Positions 16,841 to 26,187 of a stretch of DNA of 64,000 nt are shown in pieces. Position 1 is the stretch's first letter. Every line of letters starts with the position of its first letter. Position numbers and translations under genes: made by a program. Source of the stretch: Comamonas testosteroni. Lineage in GTDB: Bacteria; Pseudomonadota; Gammaproteobacteria; Burkholderiales; Burkholderiaceae_C. Where the stretch lies: NCBI RefSeq assembly GCF_014076415.1, contig NZ_CP043568.1, positions 2,170,001-2,234,000 of the forward strand, given 5' to 3'. The notes below the pieces were generated by a model that saw only the letters and a list, made by a program, of their open reading frames with translations, did not search any database and was not told the origin of the DNA.

Positions 16841-18474
16841 GCGTCTTTGCATCCCAATGGAATGGCGGTGGCGAGCTGGCGCAGCAGCGCCGGGCTGCCA
16901 CGCTGGGGCGCATCGCCGCGCTGCGAGAGTTGGAGCAGCGGGCGGCCCAGGCATCGCAGCGGGCCAAGCCGCAGTTTGAAAAGCGCGGCCAGTTGCTGCC
17001 GCGAGAGAGAGTTGCATTGCTGCTGGATGCAGGAATGCCATGGCTGCCGCTGTGCACGCTGGCGGGCTTCATGCAGGACCAGGACGACCCGGCCAAGTCG
17101 GTTCCCGGAGGCGGAATGCTGGCGGGCATCGGCTTTGTAAGCGGTGTGCGCTGCATGGTGGTGGCCAGCGATTCGGGCATCGAGGCCGGGGCCATCCAGG
17201 AAAAAGGCCTGGACAAGATGCTGCGCGTGCAGGAGATCGCCCTGCAGAACAAGCTGCCCTTCATTCATCTGGTGGAGAGTGCAGGCGCCAACCTCATGCG
17301 CTATCGTGTCGAGGGCTTTGTGATGGGCGGAGCCTTGTTTCGCAATCTGGCTCGGTTGTCCGCGGCAGGTTTGCCGGTCATTACCGTGCAGCATGGCTCG
17401 GGCACGGCCGGCGGGGCCTATATGCCCGGGCTGTCGGACGTGGTCATCATGGTGCGCGGTCGCTCGCGTGCCTTTCTGGCCGGGCCGCCCTTGCTCAAGG
17501 CTGCGACAGGCGAGATCGCGACCGAGGAAGAGCTGGGTGGTGCCGAAATGCACACCAGTGTCTCGGGGTTGGGCGAGTATCTGGCGGAGGACGACCGCCA
17601 TGCCCTGGGCATGGCACGCGCCGTGGTGTCTCAGCTGTCCCAATGGAAAAAGCCTGAAGCTATATCTACACGGGAAGCTATTAATTCAGGAACCGTCGAG
17701 CCGCGTTACGACGCCGATGAGCTCTTGGGTCTGATGCCGGCACACCACCGCGAGCCGGTGGATATGCATGAGGTCATGGCGCGACTGGTGGACGGCTCCG
17801 AGCTGCTGCTTTTCAAGTCCGGCTACGGTGCGGCCACGCTGTGTGTGCAGGCGCATATCGGAGGCCATGCCGTGGGTCTGATCTCCAACAACGGCCCCAT
17901 CGATGTGGCTGGTGCCAGCAAGGCCGCGCACTTCATTCAATGGATGTGCCAGTTGGGCCACCCCATCATCTATCTGCAGAACACCACGGGCTATATGGTG
18001 GGCAAGGACAGCGAGCAGGCCGGCATGATCAAGCACGGCAGCAAGATGATTCAGGCCGTGACCAACGCCACAGTGCCGCAGATCACCATCCAGTGCGGCG
18101 CCAGCTTCGGTGCGGGCAACTACGGCATGTGCGGCCGAGGCTATGCGCCGCGCTTTCTTTTCAGTTGGCCCGGCGCCAAGACGGCGGTGATGGGCGGCGA
18201 GCAGGCGGCCAGCACCATGCGTCAGGTCACCGAGGCCGCCATGGCACGCAAGGGCCTGGCCGTCGATGCCGAGCTGATGCAAAAGCAGTACGACCAGATC
18301 GTGGCCATGTTCGAAGCCCAGTCCGATGCGCTGGTCACCAGCGGCTTGCTGCTGGACGACGGCGTGATCGATCCGCGCGACACCCGCGCAGTGCTCTCGT
18401 TCTGCCTGCAGACCTTGCACGAAGCGCAGCAGCGCACCTTGCGCCCCATGCAGTTCGGGGTCGCGCGCATGTAG
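16837..18474 (+). CDS. Biotin-dependent acyl-CoA carboxylase, carboxyltransferase (beta) subunit
   Basis: 545 residues. Carboxyltransferase domains of the MCC/GCC/PCC beta type: ESAGANLMRY, HGSGTAGGAYMPGLSD in the N-terminal half, and FGAGNYGMCGRGYAPRFLF plus WPGAKTAVMGGEQAA in the C-terminal half. It transfers CO2 from carboxybiotin on the alpha subunit (encoded at 20546) to an acyl-CoA. Length and gene order (SDR, beta, ACAD, hydratase, alpha) fit geranyl-CoA carboxylase AtuC better than an acetyl/propionyl enzyme, but methylcrotonyl-type activity is possible. A small AT-rich segment at 17652-17690 with direct repeats AAGCTAT looks like a repeat remnant inside the gene. Confidence 0.88.
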   Translation: MSVFASQWNGGGELAQQRRAATLGRIAALRELEQRAAQASQRAKPQFEKRGQLLPRERVALLLDAGMPWLPLCTLAGFMQDQDDPAKSVPGGGMLAGIGFVSGVRCMVVASDSGIEAGAIQEKGLDKMLRVQEIALQNKLPFIHLVESAGANLMRYRVEGFVMGGALFRNLARLSAAGLPVITVQHGSGTAGGAYMPGLSDVVIMVRGRSRAFLAGPPLLKAATGEIATEEELGGAEMHTSVSGLGEYLAEDDRHALGMARAVVSQLSQWKKPEAISTREAINSGTVEPRYDADELLGLMPAHHREPVDMHEVMARLVDGSELLLFKSGYGAATLCVQAHIGGHAVGLISNNGPIDVAGASKAAHFIQWMCQLGHPIIYLQNTTGYMVGKDSEQAGMIKHGSKMIQAVTNATVPQITIQCGASFGAGNYGMCGRGYAPRFLFSWPGAKTAVMGGEQAASTMRQVTEAAMARKGLAVDAELMQKQYDQIVAMFEAQSDALVTSGLLLDDGVIDPRDTRAVLSFCLQTLHEAQQRTLRPMQFGVARM

Positions 18475-18526
18475 TGCCGCGCCTCTTCCTTTTTTTCTTC
18501 CAAACAGGACTCGACGGAGACAAGCC

Positions 18527-19705
18527 ATGCAATGGACCCATGAACATCTGGAAGTGCGCAAGACCCTGAAGCGCTATATCGACGAGAAGATCAATCCTCA
18601 TGTCGATGAATGGGAGCAGGAGGAGATCTTCCCTGCGCACCAGGTGTTCAAGGGTCTGGGCGATCTGGGCCTGCTGGGCCTGACCAAGCCCGAAGCCTAT
18701 GGCGGCTCGGGGCTGGACTACTCCTACAGCCTGATGATGGCCGAGACACTGGGCCATATCCGCTGCGGCGGTGTGCCCATGGCCATTGGCGTGCAGACCG
18801 ATATGTGCACACCCGCACTGGCACGCTTTGGCAGCGATGCCTTGCGCGAGCAGTTCCTGGCTCCCGCCATTGCGGGCGATATGGTGGGCTGCATAGGCGT
18901 GAGCGAGCCCGGTGCGGGCAGCGATGTCTCGGGCATCAAAAGCCATGCCCGCAAGGATGGCGACGACTACGTCATCAGCGGCCAGAAGATGTGGATCACC
19001 AACAGCATTCAGGCGGACTGGATGTGCATGCTGGTCAACACCGGCGATGGACCGGTTCACAAGAACAAGAGTCTCATCATGGTGCCCCTGCGGGAGGGTC
19101 CGCGCGGCAAGCTGACCAAGGGCGTGGAAGTGGCGCAGAAGCTGCGCAAGATCGGCATGAACTCTTCGGATACGGGCCTGCTGTTCTTTGACGAGGTGCG
19201 CGTGCCGCAGCGCTACCTGGTGGGGCAGGAGGGGCAGGGCTTCATCTACCAGATGCAGCAGTTTCAGGAGGAGCGGCTCTGGGCCTCGGCCAGCGGCCTG
19301 CTCGCCATGGAGGACTGCATTCAGCAGACCATAGAGTGGGCACAGCAGCGCCAGATGTTCGGCAGCACCCTGATCGATCAGCAATGGGTGCAGTTCAAGC
19401 TGGCCGAGTTGCAGACCGAAGTCGAGGCCCTGCGTGCACTGACCTATCGTGCCGCCCAGATGTATATGGCGGGTCAGGATGCGCTGCAACTGGCAAGCAT
19501 GGCCAAGCTCAAGTCGGGTCGGCTGACGCGCGAAGTGGCCGATACCTGCCTGCAGTTCTGGGGCGGCATGGGCTTTACCTGGGACAACCGTGTCTCGCGC
19601 CTTTACCGCGACGGGCGTCTGGGATCGATAGGCGGCGGTGCCGATGAGGTCATGCTGGGCATCATCGGCAAGACCATGGGGCTGATCAAGCGCCAGGCGC
19701 ACTGA
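18527..19705 (+). CDS. Acyl-CoA dehydrogenase (AtuD-like position)
   Basis: 392-residue flavoenzyme. ACAD signatures: IGVSEPGAGSDVSGIKSHA, YVISGQKMWITNS, FQEERLWAS and the C-terminal FWGGMGFTWDNRVSRLYRDGR. Introduces an alpha,beta double bond into an acyl-CoA, passing electrons to ETF. Located between the carboxyltransferase and hydratase genes, as citronellyl-CoA dehydrogenase AtuD is, so a branched substrate is plausible (inference). A GGAGACAAGCC leader directly precedes ATG 18527. A 52-base gap with a pyrimidine-rich stretch separates it from the upstream gene. Confidence 0.9.
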   Translation: MQWTHEHLEVRKTLKRYIDEKINPHVDEWEQEEIFPAHQVFKGLGDLGLLGLTKPEAYGGSGLDYSYSLMMAETLGHIRCGGVPMAIGVQTDMCTPALARFGSDALREQFLAPAIAGDMVGCIGVSEPGAGSDVSGIKSHARKDGDDYVISGQKMWITNSIQADWMCMLVNTGDGPVHKNKSLIMVPLREGPRGKLTKGVEVAQKLRKIGMNSSDTGLLFFDEVRVPQRYLVGQEGQGFIYQMQQFQEERLWASASGLLAMEDCIQQTIEWAQQRQMFGSTLIDQQWVQFKLAELQTEVEALRALTYRAAQMYMAGQDALQLASMAKLKSGRLTREVADTCLQFWGGMGFTWDNRVSRLYRDGRLGSIGGGADEVMLGIIGKTMGLIKRQAH

Positions 19706-19715
19706 GGAGCAGCGC

Positions 19716-20549
19716 ATGACTCAGGTGCTTGAAATCGAACGCCTGCCCTTGGGCAACGGCTTTGTGGAATGGTGGCGGCTGAACTCGCCGCAAACCCGCA
19801 ATGCGCTGACCGATGAACTGGTGCAGGCCTTGCGCGATCACGCCACAAGAGCGCAGAAGGATGCGCAGTTGCGCGTGGTCGTGCTGTGCGGCAACGGCGG
19901 GCATTTCTGTGCGGGCGGCAGCCTGGGAGGTTTTGCCAGCAGCATAGGCTCGCCGCTGCCTGCGGGGGCGCAGGACCCGCTGGTTCAGGTCAACCGCGAG
20001 TTTGGTCAGCTGCTGCAGCAACTGGCCGAGCTGCCCCAGCTGCTGATCGCCGCCGTGCAGGGCGCAGCCATGGGCGGCGGTGTGGGGCTTGTCTGTGTGG
20101 CCGACTGGGTGGTGGCGGATCAGCAGGCCGTCTTTGCCACGCCCGAGGTGACGCTGGGCATTGTGCCCGCGCAGATTGCACCTTTTGTGCTGCGCAGGCT
20201 GGGCGATGGCTTGGCGCGCCAATGGCTGCTGGGCGGTCAGCGCTGGTCCGCAAACCAGGCACAGCAGGCAGGCCTGGTTCAGACCGTGATCCAGGCCGCA
20301 GACGCTGCCCACTGGCAGAGTCAGCTGCAGCAGCAGCTCGAGATCTGCGCGCAGGCTGCACCGCAGGCGGTGGCTGCCACCAAAAAGCTGCTGGCAGCCA
20401 TTGGCGGGCAAAGTCTGGATGCATCGCTGAACCAGGGCGCGCAGGCCTTTGCCAGAGCGCTGCGCAGCGCTGAAGCAGGGGCCGGGCTCAAGGCCTTTTC
20501 CAGCAAGCAGCCCGCTCCCTGGACCTGCAATCCAGGAGGCACATCATGA
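19716..20549 (+). CDS. Enoyl-CoA hydratase (glutaconyl-CoA hydratase-like)
   Basis: 277-residue crotonase. Oxyanion-hole segments HFCAGGSLGGFASS and VQGAAMGGGVGLVC are visible, with PEVTLGIVPAQIAPF holding the second catalytic glutamate region. The placement between acyl-CoA dehydrogenase and biotin carboxylase genes matches AtuE/LiuC, which hydrate the carboxylated product (isohexenyl- or methyl-glutaconyl-CoA). It starts 10 bases after the previous stop with GAGGAG upstream and overlaps the next gene by 4 bases. Confidence 0.88.
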   Translation: MTQVLEIERLPLGNGFVEWWRLNSPQTRNALTDELVQALRDHATRAQKDAQLRVVVLCGNGGHFCAGGSLGGFASSIGSPLPAGAQDPLVQVNREFGQLLQQLAELPQLLIAAVQGAAMGGGVGLVCVADWVVADQQAVFATPEVTLGIVPAQIAPFVLRRLGDGLARQWLLGGQRWSANQAQQAGLVQTVIQAADAAHWQSQLQQQLEICAQAAPQAVAATKKLLAAIGGQSLDASLNQGAQAFARALRSAEAGAGLKAFSSKQPAPWTCNPGGTS

Positions 20550-22519
20550 AGCGCATTCTGATTGCCAATCGTGGCGAGATTGCGCTGCGCATCATGGCCA
20601 CCGCCAGGCGCATGGGCATAGAGACCGTGGCGGTGTACTCGGATGCGGATGCGGGAAGCCTCCATGTGCAACAGTCCACGCAGGCCTATGCACTGGGCGG
20701 GCTGACATCGGCCCAGAGCTATCTGGACGTGAACAAGCTGCTGGCAGCCGCCAAGGCGACAGGGGCCGATGCCGTTCATCCCGGTTACGGCTTTCTCAGT
20801 GAGGATGCGGGCTTTGCCCAGGCCGTGCAGCAAGCGGGCCTGATCTGGATTGGCCCACCGCCAGCCGCGATCCGTCAGCTCGGCAGCAAGGCCGCCGCCA
20901 AGCAACTGGCCAAGGCCCATGGCGTGCCCTGTCTGCCAGGCTACGAAGGTGACGACCAGAGCGATGCGCGCTTTGCCGACGAGGCAGCCATGATTGGCTA
21001 TCCTGTCATGGTCAAGGCCGTGGCCGGTGGTGGCGGGCGCGGCATGCGGCTGGTGGAAAGTGCCCAGCAGCTGCATGCCGCTCTGAGCAGCGCACGTTCT
21101 GAAGCCCAGGCCGGCTTCGGCAATGGTGACTTGCTGGTGGAGCGTGCCGTCATGCACCCGCGTCATGTGGAAGTGCAGGTGTTTGCCGACGGGCACGGCC
21201 ATGTGATTCATCTGGGGGAGCGCGATTGCTCGGTTCAGCGCCGCCACCAGAAGATCATCGAGGAAGCCCCCAGTCCGGCCGTCAACGCCGAGCAGCGCGA
21301 GCACATGGGCAGCTGCGCCGTGGCCCTGGCCAAGGCCGCGGGCTATGTGGGGGCAGGTACGGTGGAGTTCCTGGTCGAAGGCCGGCAGTTCTATCTGATG
21401 GAGATGAATACCAGACTGCAGGTCGAGCATCCTGTGACCGAGGCCTTGACGGGCCTGGATCTGGTCGAGTGGCAGATTCGCGTGGCGCGCGGCGAGGCCT
21501 TGCCGTTGACGCAGCAGCAGGTTCAGTTTGAGGGCCATGCCATCGAGGTGCGATTGTGTGCCGAAGACGAGAACTTTCAGCCCCAAACCGGCGTGGTGCG
21601 ACATTTCTCGGCACTCGAGGCCGCCGTCTTCAGCCGCGCGCCGCTGCGCTTTGACCATGCATTGCATTCCGGCAGCGAGGTCACGCCCCACTACGACGCC
21701 ATGCTGGGCAAGCTGATCGTCCATGCACCAACGCGAGAGCAAGCTATCGACAGGCTGATTCATGCGCTGGGCCGGCTCACGGTGCTGGGTTTGCCGACCA
21801 ATCGCGCCTTTCTGATTGAATGCCTGAGCGACGAGGTGTTCAGGCGGGGCCAGGCGCTGATCTCCTATCTGGCGGGCGATGCGCCGCGCTTGCAGCAACT
21901 GCTGCGAGAAAAGGAAGCTCTGGCTCACCAGCAGTGGGGAGCGCTGTGCGCCGTGGGCCAAGGGCCGGGGCCGCTGGCCTGCAGCTATGTCCAGTTGCGC
22001 AAGCTGCAGCACCGGGGCCGGACGCGGGAACTGGCACTGTGGCCCGAGACCGCACAAAGCTGGCTGCTGCGGTGGCACGGCGCAGAGCCTGCGCTGCTGC
22101 AGGTCGACAGGTTGCTGGCCTATGGCTGGCGAGCGAGATCGGCGGGCCTGACCCAAATCGTGCAGGCCGTGCAACTGCCCGTCGGGCAATGCGGGATGCG
22201 CTGGCATCTGCAGGCTGGTGGTGTGGACTGGTGGGTCGAAGATACAAGCTATGCCCCGCCCGAGCATGCAGCCGGAGCCGGCCAGACCGCAGAGCTGCGC
22301 GCCCCGTTCAACGGCCGTGTGGTGCAGTTGGGCGTGGAGACCGGGCAGGCGCTGAAGGCCGGCGATGTGGTCGTGGTCGTCGAGTCCATGAAGCTGGAGC
22401 ACAGCCTGAGCGTGAAGGCCGACTGCCGGGTGGAGGCCGTGCTGGTCAATGCCGGCCAGCAGGTGGCGCCGGGCCAGGTGCTGCTGAAACTGGTGCCCAT
22501 GTCTGGAGGTGCTGCATGA
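20546..22519 (+). CDS. Biotin-dependent acyl-CoA carboxylase, biotin carboxylase/carrier (alpha) subunit
   Basis: 657 residues. Biotin carboxylase domain from MKRILIANRGEIALRIMATA, with the ATP-grasp glycine loop VKAVAGGGGRGMRLV and GERDCSVQRRHQKIIEEAPS, then a C-terminal BCCP domain with the biotinyl-lysine motif VESMKLEH (Lys at about residue 616). It carboxylates its own biotin with ATP and bicarbonate. The partner is the beta subunit encoded at 16837. The size matches AtuF and LiuD alpha subunits. The ATGA overlap with the next gene (dehydrogenase) shows tight coupling. Substrate of the holoenzyme is not decided by sequence alone. Confidence 0.92.
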   Translation: MKRILIANRGEIALRIMATARRMGIETVAVYSDADAGSLHVQQSTQAYALGGLTSAQSYLDVNKLLAAAKATGADAVHPGYGFLSEDAGFAQAVQQAGLIWIGPPPAAIRQLGSKAAAKQLAKAHGVPCLPGYEGDDQSDARFADEAAMIGYPVMVKAVAGGGGRGMRLVESAQQLHAALSSARSEAQAGFGNGDLLVERAVMHPRHVEVQVFADGHGHVIHLGERDCSVQRRHQKIIEEAPSPAVNAEQREHMGSCAVALAKAAGYVGAGTVEFLVEGRQFYLMEMNTRLQVEHPVTEALTGLDLVEWQIRVARGEALPLTQQQVQFEGHAIEVRLCAEDENFQPQTGVVRHFSALEAAVFSRAPLRFDHALHSGSEVTPHYDAMLGKLIVHAPTREQAIDRLIHALGRLTVLGLPTNRAFLIECLSDEVFRRGQALISYLAGDAPRLQQLLREKEALAHQQWGALCAVGQGPGPLACSYVQLRKLQHRGRTRELALWPETAQSWLLRWHGAEPALLQVDRLLAYGWRARSAGLTQIVQAVQLPVGQCGMRWHLQAGGVDWWVEDTSYAPPEHAAGAGQTAELRAPFNGRVVQLGVETGQALKAGDVVVVVESMKLEHSLSVKADCRVEAVLVNAGQQVAPGQVLLKLVPMSGGAA

Positions 22520-23658
22520 CGGATGCCACTGAACGCGAAATGCTCTATGACATGGTGCGCCGCTTCGCGCGTGAGCATATCGCTCCTCATGTAACCGCCT
22601 GGGACGAGGCTGGCGAGTTCCCGCGCCAGCTCTATCGCCAGGCTGCCGAGCTGGGGCTGCTGGGCATTGGCTACCCCCAGGAGCTCGGTGGCACTGCGGC
22701 CACGCACAGCCTGCGCGCCGCCCTGTGGCTGGCGCTGTGCCGCTACGGCGGCAGCGGTGGCGTGCTGGCCAGCCTGTTGTCGCACAACATCGGCCTGCCG
22801 CCCGTGGTGGCTCTGGGCAGCGATGTGCTCAAGCAGCAGGTGGTTCCCGATGTGCTGGCAGGCCGCAAGATCGCGGCGCTGGCGATTACCGAACCTGGCG
22901 GCGGATCGGACGTGGCGGCGCTGCGCACCAGGGCCAGGCGCGATGGCGACGAGTATGTGATCGAGGGCGAGAAGACCTTCATCACCTCGGGCATGCGTGC
23001 GGACTGGATCACGGTGGCGGTGCGCACGGGCGAGCAAAGAGGTGCATTCGGCATCTCCCTGATCCTGGTGCCGGGCGAGAGTGCGGGATTGCGCCGCAGC
23101 CCGCTGCACAAGATGGGCTGGCAATGCTCGGATACGGCCCATCTGTTCTTTGATGGCGTGCGCGTGCCTGCCAGTCATCTGCTCGGGGCCGAGGGCGAGG
23201 GCTTTCGCGCCATCATGCAGAACTTCAACGGCGAGCGCCTGGGCATTGCCTGCGCTGCGCTGGGCTTTGCCCAGGCCTGCTATGACGAGGCGCTGGCCTG
23301 GGCGCAGCAGCGCCAGACCTTTGGCGTGACGCTCAATCAGCATCAGGTCATACGCCACAAGCTGGTGGACATGCAGCAGCGCATGCGCAGCACCGAGGCC
23401 TGGATCAACGCGGTCTGTGCACGTGCCGATGGCGGCGATAGCGGGGCGGACTGGGTGGGCGAGGTCTGCGTGCTCAAGAACCACGCCACCCAGACCATGC
23501 AGTTCTGCGCCGATACGGCGGTGCAGATTCTGGGCGGCATGGGCTTTATGCGCGGCACGCTGAGCGAGCGCATCTACCGCGAAGTCAAGGTGCTGACGAT
23601 TGGCGGCGGCACCGAGGAAATCATGAAAGAGCTGGCCGCGCGCCAGTGGCGTATCTAG
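22516..23658 (+). CDS. Acyl-CoA dehydrogenase, second of the cluster
   Basis: 380 residues from ATG 22516, which overlaps the alpha-subunit stop (ATGA) and follows TGGAGGTGC. ACAD motifs: ITEPGGGSDVAALRTRA, YVIEGEKTFITSG, NGERLGIA and QILGGMGFMRGTLSERIYREVK. It differs clearly from the dehydrogenase at 18527, so the pathway probably uses two dehydrogenation steps, or substrates of different length. It has no close counterpart in the classical Atu order, which makes it one of the extra genes of this cluster. Confidence 0.88.
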   Translation: MTDATEREMLYDMVRRFAREHIAPHVTAWDEAGEFPRQLYRQAAELGLLGIGYPQELGGTAATHSLRAALWLALCRYGGSGGVLASLLSHNIGLPPVVALGSDVLKQQVVPDVLAGRKIAALAITEPGGGSDVAALRTRARRDGDEYVIEGEKTFITSGMRADWITVAVRTGEQRGAFGISLILVPGESAGLRRSPLHKMGWQCSDTAHLFFDGVRVPASHLLGAEGEGFRAIMQNFNGERLGIACAALGFAQACYDEALAWAQQRQTFGVTLNQHQVIRHKLVDMQQRMRSTEAWINAVCARADGGDSGADWVGEVCVLKNHATQTMQFCADTAVQILGGMGFMRGTLSERIYREVKVLTIGGGTEEIMKELAARQWRI

Positions 23659-23715
23659 CGCGGCTGTTGCAGCGGCAGCTGTCGTTGTCGGGGAGTTTGA
23701 GCGAAATCAGCCTGA

Positions 23716-23736
23716 AACGCTTATGTGTAAAGCGTT
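23716..23736. repeat. Short hairpin in spacer before BKACE gene
   Basis: AACGCTT (23716-23722) and AAGCGTT (23730-23736) form a 7-bp stem with a 7-base loop, followed by ATCAGCTTC. The AGCG and AGCTT elements resemble interspersed repeats seen elsewhere in the window. It lies inside the about 100-base gap of the operon. No T-run follows, so read-through is expected. Confidence 0.45.
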
Positions 23737-23760
23737 ATCAGCTTCTATTTAAGGAGCGAT

Positions 23761-24627
23761 ATGTCCGATAAAGCCATTATTACCTGTTCCATTACCGGGG
23801 TGCTGACCGACCCGAATCAGCATCATGTGCCTGTGACGCCAGAGCAACTGGCGCAGGAAGCACGCCGAGCCTATGACGCGGGCGCATCGGTGGTGCATGT
23901 CCACTTCAGGCGCCAGGAGGAGGGCAAGGGTCATCTGCCCAGCTGGGATCCGGCAGTGGCCAGGGCCTGCGTGGATGCCATGCGTGCAGCCTGCCCCGAA
24001 CTCATCATCAATCAGACCACCGGTGTGGTCGGCCCCGATTACCAGGGACCACTGGATTGCCTGCGTGCCACGCGACCCGAGATGGCGGCCTGCAATGCGG
24101 GCTCGCTCAACTATCTCAAAACCCGCAGCAACGGAAGCTGGGCCTGGCCGCCCATGCTGTTCGACAATCAGCCCGCCAAGGTGCAGGACTTTCTCGATGT
24201 GATGGCCGAGACCCAGACGCTGCCCGAGTTCGAGTGCTTTGACGTGGGCATCGTGCGCTGTGTGGGCATGTATGTGGAAACCGGCATGTACCGAGGCCTG
24301 CCCGAATACAACTTCGTGATGGGGGTGGAGTCCGGCATGCCCGCAGACCCCGATCTGCTGCCCATACTGCTCAGGCTCAAGATCAAGGATGCGCCCTGGC
24401 AGACCACGCTGATCGGGCGCAGCGAGATCTGGCCCACCCATCTGCGCACGGCCGAGCTCGGCGGACATCTGCGCAGCGGACTGGAAGACACTTTCTATCT
24501 GCCGGACGGCAGCAAGGTCACATCCAACGCTCCGCTGATCGAGCAACTGGCGCGCTATGCGCGTGATGTGGGGCGTGAAGTCGCCACTCCCAGGGAGGCC
24601 AGGCAGATGCTGCACCTGGCGGCCTGA
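23761..24627 (+). CDS. Beta-keto acid cleavage enzyme (BKACE, DUF849 family)
   Basis: 288 residues with a TAAGGAG ribosome binding site. BKACE enzymes are Zn-dependent and exchange acetyl-CoA with a beta-keto acid to give acetoacetate and a new acyl-CoA; the founding member is 3-keto-5-aminohexanoate cleavage enzyme. Visible: N-terminal ITCSITGVLTDP, the metal-binding HVH (VVHVHFRRQEEG, where most members have HxRD), QTTGVVG, and the C-terminal RSGLEDTFYLPDG with the catalytic acid region. The family is well supported; the true substrate is unknown. Presence inside an acyl-CoA carboxylase operon is unusual and hints at a cleavage step that replaces an HMG-CoA-lyase-type reaction (inference). 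Confidence 0.85.
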   Translation: MSDKAIITCSITGVLTDPNQHHVPVTPEQLAQEARRAYDAGASVVHVHFRRQEEGKGHLPSWDPAVARACVDAMRAACPELIINQTTGVVGPDYQGPLDCLRATRPEMAACNAGSLNYLKTRSNGSWAWPPMLFDNQPAKVQDFLDVMAETQTLPEFECFDVGIVRCVGMYVETGMYRGLPEYNFVMGVESGMPADPDLLPILLRLKIKDAPWQTTLIGRSEIWPTHLRTAELGGHLRSGLEDTFYLPDGSKVTSNAPLIEQLARYARDVGREVATPREARQMLHLAA

Positions 24628-24645
24628 ATCAGGGAGAAGTTGCAG

Positions 24646-26187
24646 ATGAACACTTGTACTCCTCCTCGGACCGTGGCGCAGGCACTGGCGCAGACCGTGG
24701 CCGCCCATCCTCACAGGAATGCCTATATCGACCAGGGGCGCAGCTATAGCTGGCAGCAGGTGGATGTCATGGCCAGCGCCTGGGCTGCCCATCTGTCCTC
24801 GCTGGGCCTGCGACCCGGTGAGCGCATCGGCATCATCCTGCCCAACGGTCTGCCCTGGGTGCTGAGCTATCTGGCTGCGGCGAAGACGGGGCTGGTCGTG
24901 GTGGGCCTCAGCGTCAGATACCGCGATGCCGAGCTGGACTTCATGCTGCAGGACAGCCAGGTCAAGGCCGTGCTTGCGCCGCGCGAGTTTGCCGGTTTCG
25001 ACTACCAGAACTATCTGGCACAGGCCCGTCGGCGTCTTGCGGCGCTGGAGCACCTGTTGTGGGTGGATGAAGGATTCGAGCAAGCGCTGCAGTCCGGCGC
25101 GAAAGCCTTGCATGAAGGCACAGGTCCCGAACCGGATGACCTGCTGATGATCATCTACACCTCCGGCACCACGGGCAGGCCCAAGGCAGCGGGGCTGACA
25201 CATCGCTCCCAGTTGGGCTCGGCGCTGGCGCAGCATGCGCATGTGAAGGCTGTGGCGGACGATGTGGTGCAACTGGCCATGCCGCTCAACCATGTGGGCG
25301 GCATTACCTGCGGCGTGCTGACCATGCTGCTGGCGGGCGGCACCTGCGAGCTGGTGCCCATGTTCAGCCCCGAGGCCGTCTGGAAAATGGCGCACCGGCA
25401 TCCGCCGACCTGGCTGGTGGGCGTGCCTACCATGCTGACACTGCTGCTCATGCATCCGCTTCTGGCAGAGGTGGATATGAGCCGGCTGCGCCTGGTCGTG
25501 GTGGGCGGATCAAATGTGGATCCGGTGTTGCTGCAGCGGTTGCAGCGGCAGTTTCCGGGCGTGGACATCATGAATCTCTACGGTCTGTCCGAGACTTCGG
25601 GGGCCATCGTGATGACGCCCTGGCAGGCGGATCAGCAGGCCCTGCTGCACAGCATAGGCAAGCCTTTGCAAGGGGCGCAACTGCGCGTGACGGGGGCTGA
25701 TGGAGAGGAACTGCGGAGTGGCGAGGTCGGAGAGCTGTGGTTTCGCGGTGCGGGGGTGATTCCGGCCTATGTGGGGCAGCAGCAGGACGCAGAGGCGTTT
25801 GCCGGCGGCTGGCTGCATTCGGGTGATCTGGGGCTTGTCGATGAGCAGGGCCTGGTCCACCTCAAGGGGCGGCAAAAAGACATGTTCATACAGGGCGGTT
25901 TCAACGTCTATCCCAGCGAGGTGGAGAGCGTGATTGCCAGTCATGCGGGCGTGCTGATGGTCGCGGGCATCGGCGTGCCGGACCCCGTGCTGGGCGAGGT
26001 GGGGCGCTATTACATCGTGATCAGACCCGGTGCCGGCGTGACCGAGGAGGCGCTGCTCGCGCATTGCCGCCAGCAGCTCGCTGACTACAAGCTGCCGCGC
26101 CAGCTGGTGTTTCGTACCGAGTTGCCGTTGACCCCGGCAGGAAAGATCCAGAAAGCCTTGTTGCGAGCAGAGGAGTGCCGTCCATGA
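24646..26187 (+). CDS. Acyl-CoA synthetase (AMP-binding), first copy
   Basis: 513 residues from ATG 24646 (AGGGAG nine bases upstream). ANL-superfamily motifs: P-loop IIYTSGTTGRPKAAG, MNLYGLSETSG, GWLHSGDLGLVDEQG and KDMFIQGGFNVYPSEVE, ending with the catalytic lysine segment PAGKIQK. It activates a carboxylic acid to its CoA thioester with ATP. It could feed the pathway with the free acid, as AtuH is proposed to do. The stop overlaps the SDR start (ATGA). Confidence 0.9.
   Translation: MNTCTPPRTVAQALAQTVAAHPHRNAYIDQGRSYSWQQVDVMASAWAAHLSSLGLRPGERIGIILPNGLPWVLSYLAAAKTGLVVVGLSVRYRDAELDFMLQDSQVKAVLAPREFAGFDYQNYLAQARRRLAALEHLLWVDEGFEQALQSGAKALHEGTGPEPDDLLMIIYTSGTTGRPKAAGLTHRSQLGSALAQHAHVKAVADDVVQLAMPLNHVGGITCGVLTMLLAGGTCELVPMFSPEAVWKMAHRHPPTWLVGVPTMLTLLLMHPLLAEVDMSRLRLVVVGGSNVDPVLLQRLQRQFPGVDIMNLYGLSETSGAIVMTPWQADQQALLHSIGKPLQGAQLRVTGADGEELRSGEVGELWFRGAGVIPAYVGQQQDAEAFAGGWLHSGDLGLVDEQGLVHLKGRQKDMFIQGGFNVYPSEVESVIASHAGVLMVAGIGVPDPVLGEVGRYYIVIRPGAGVTEEALLAHCRQQLADYKLPRQLVFRTELPLTPAGKIQKALLRAEECRP

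Noticed and set aside
18335..19717. 460-codon frame opposite the acyl-CoA dehydrogenase
   Set aside because: Shadow frame rich in His, Gln and Leu; no motif.
20321..22402. 693-codon minus-strand frame opposite the biotin carboxylase
   Set aside because: The plus strand has perfect biotin carboxylase and BCCP motifs; the opposite frame is a compositional artefact.
23749..25455. 568-codon frame opposite the BKACE and synthetase genes
   Set aside because: It spans two real genes and the gap between them, which no true gene would do here.
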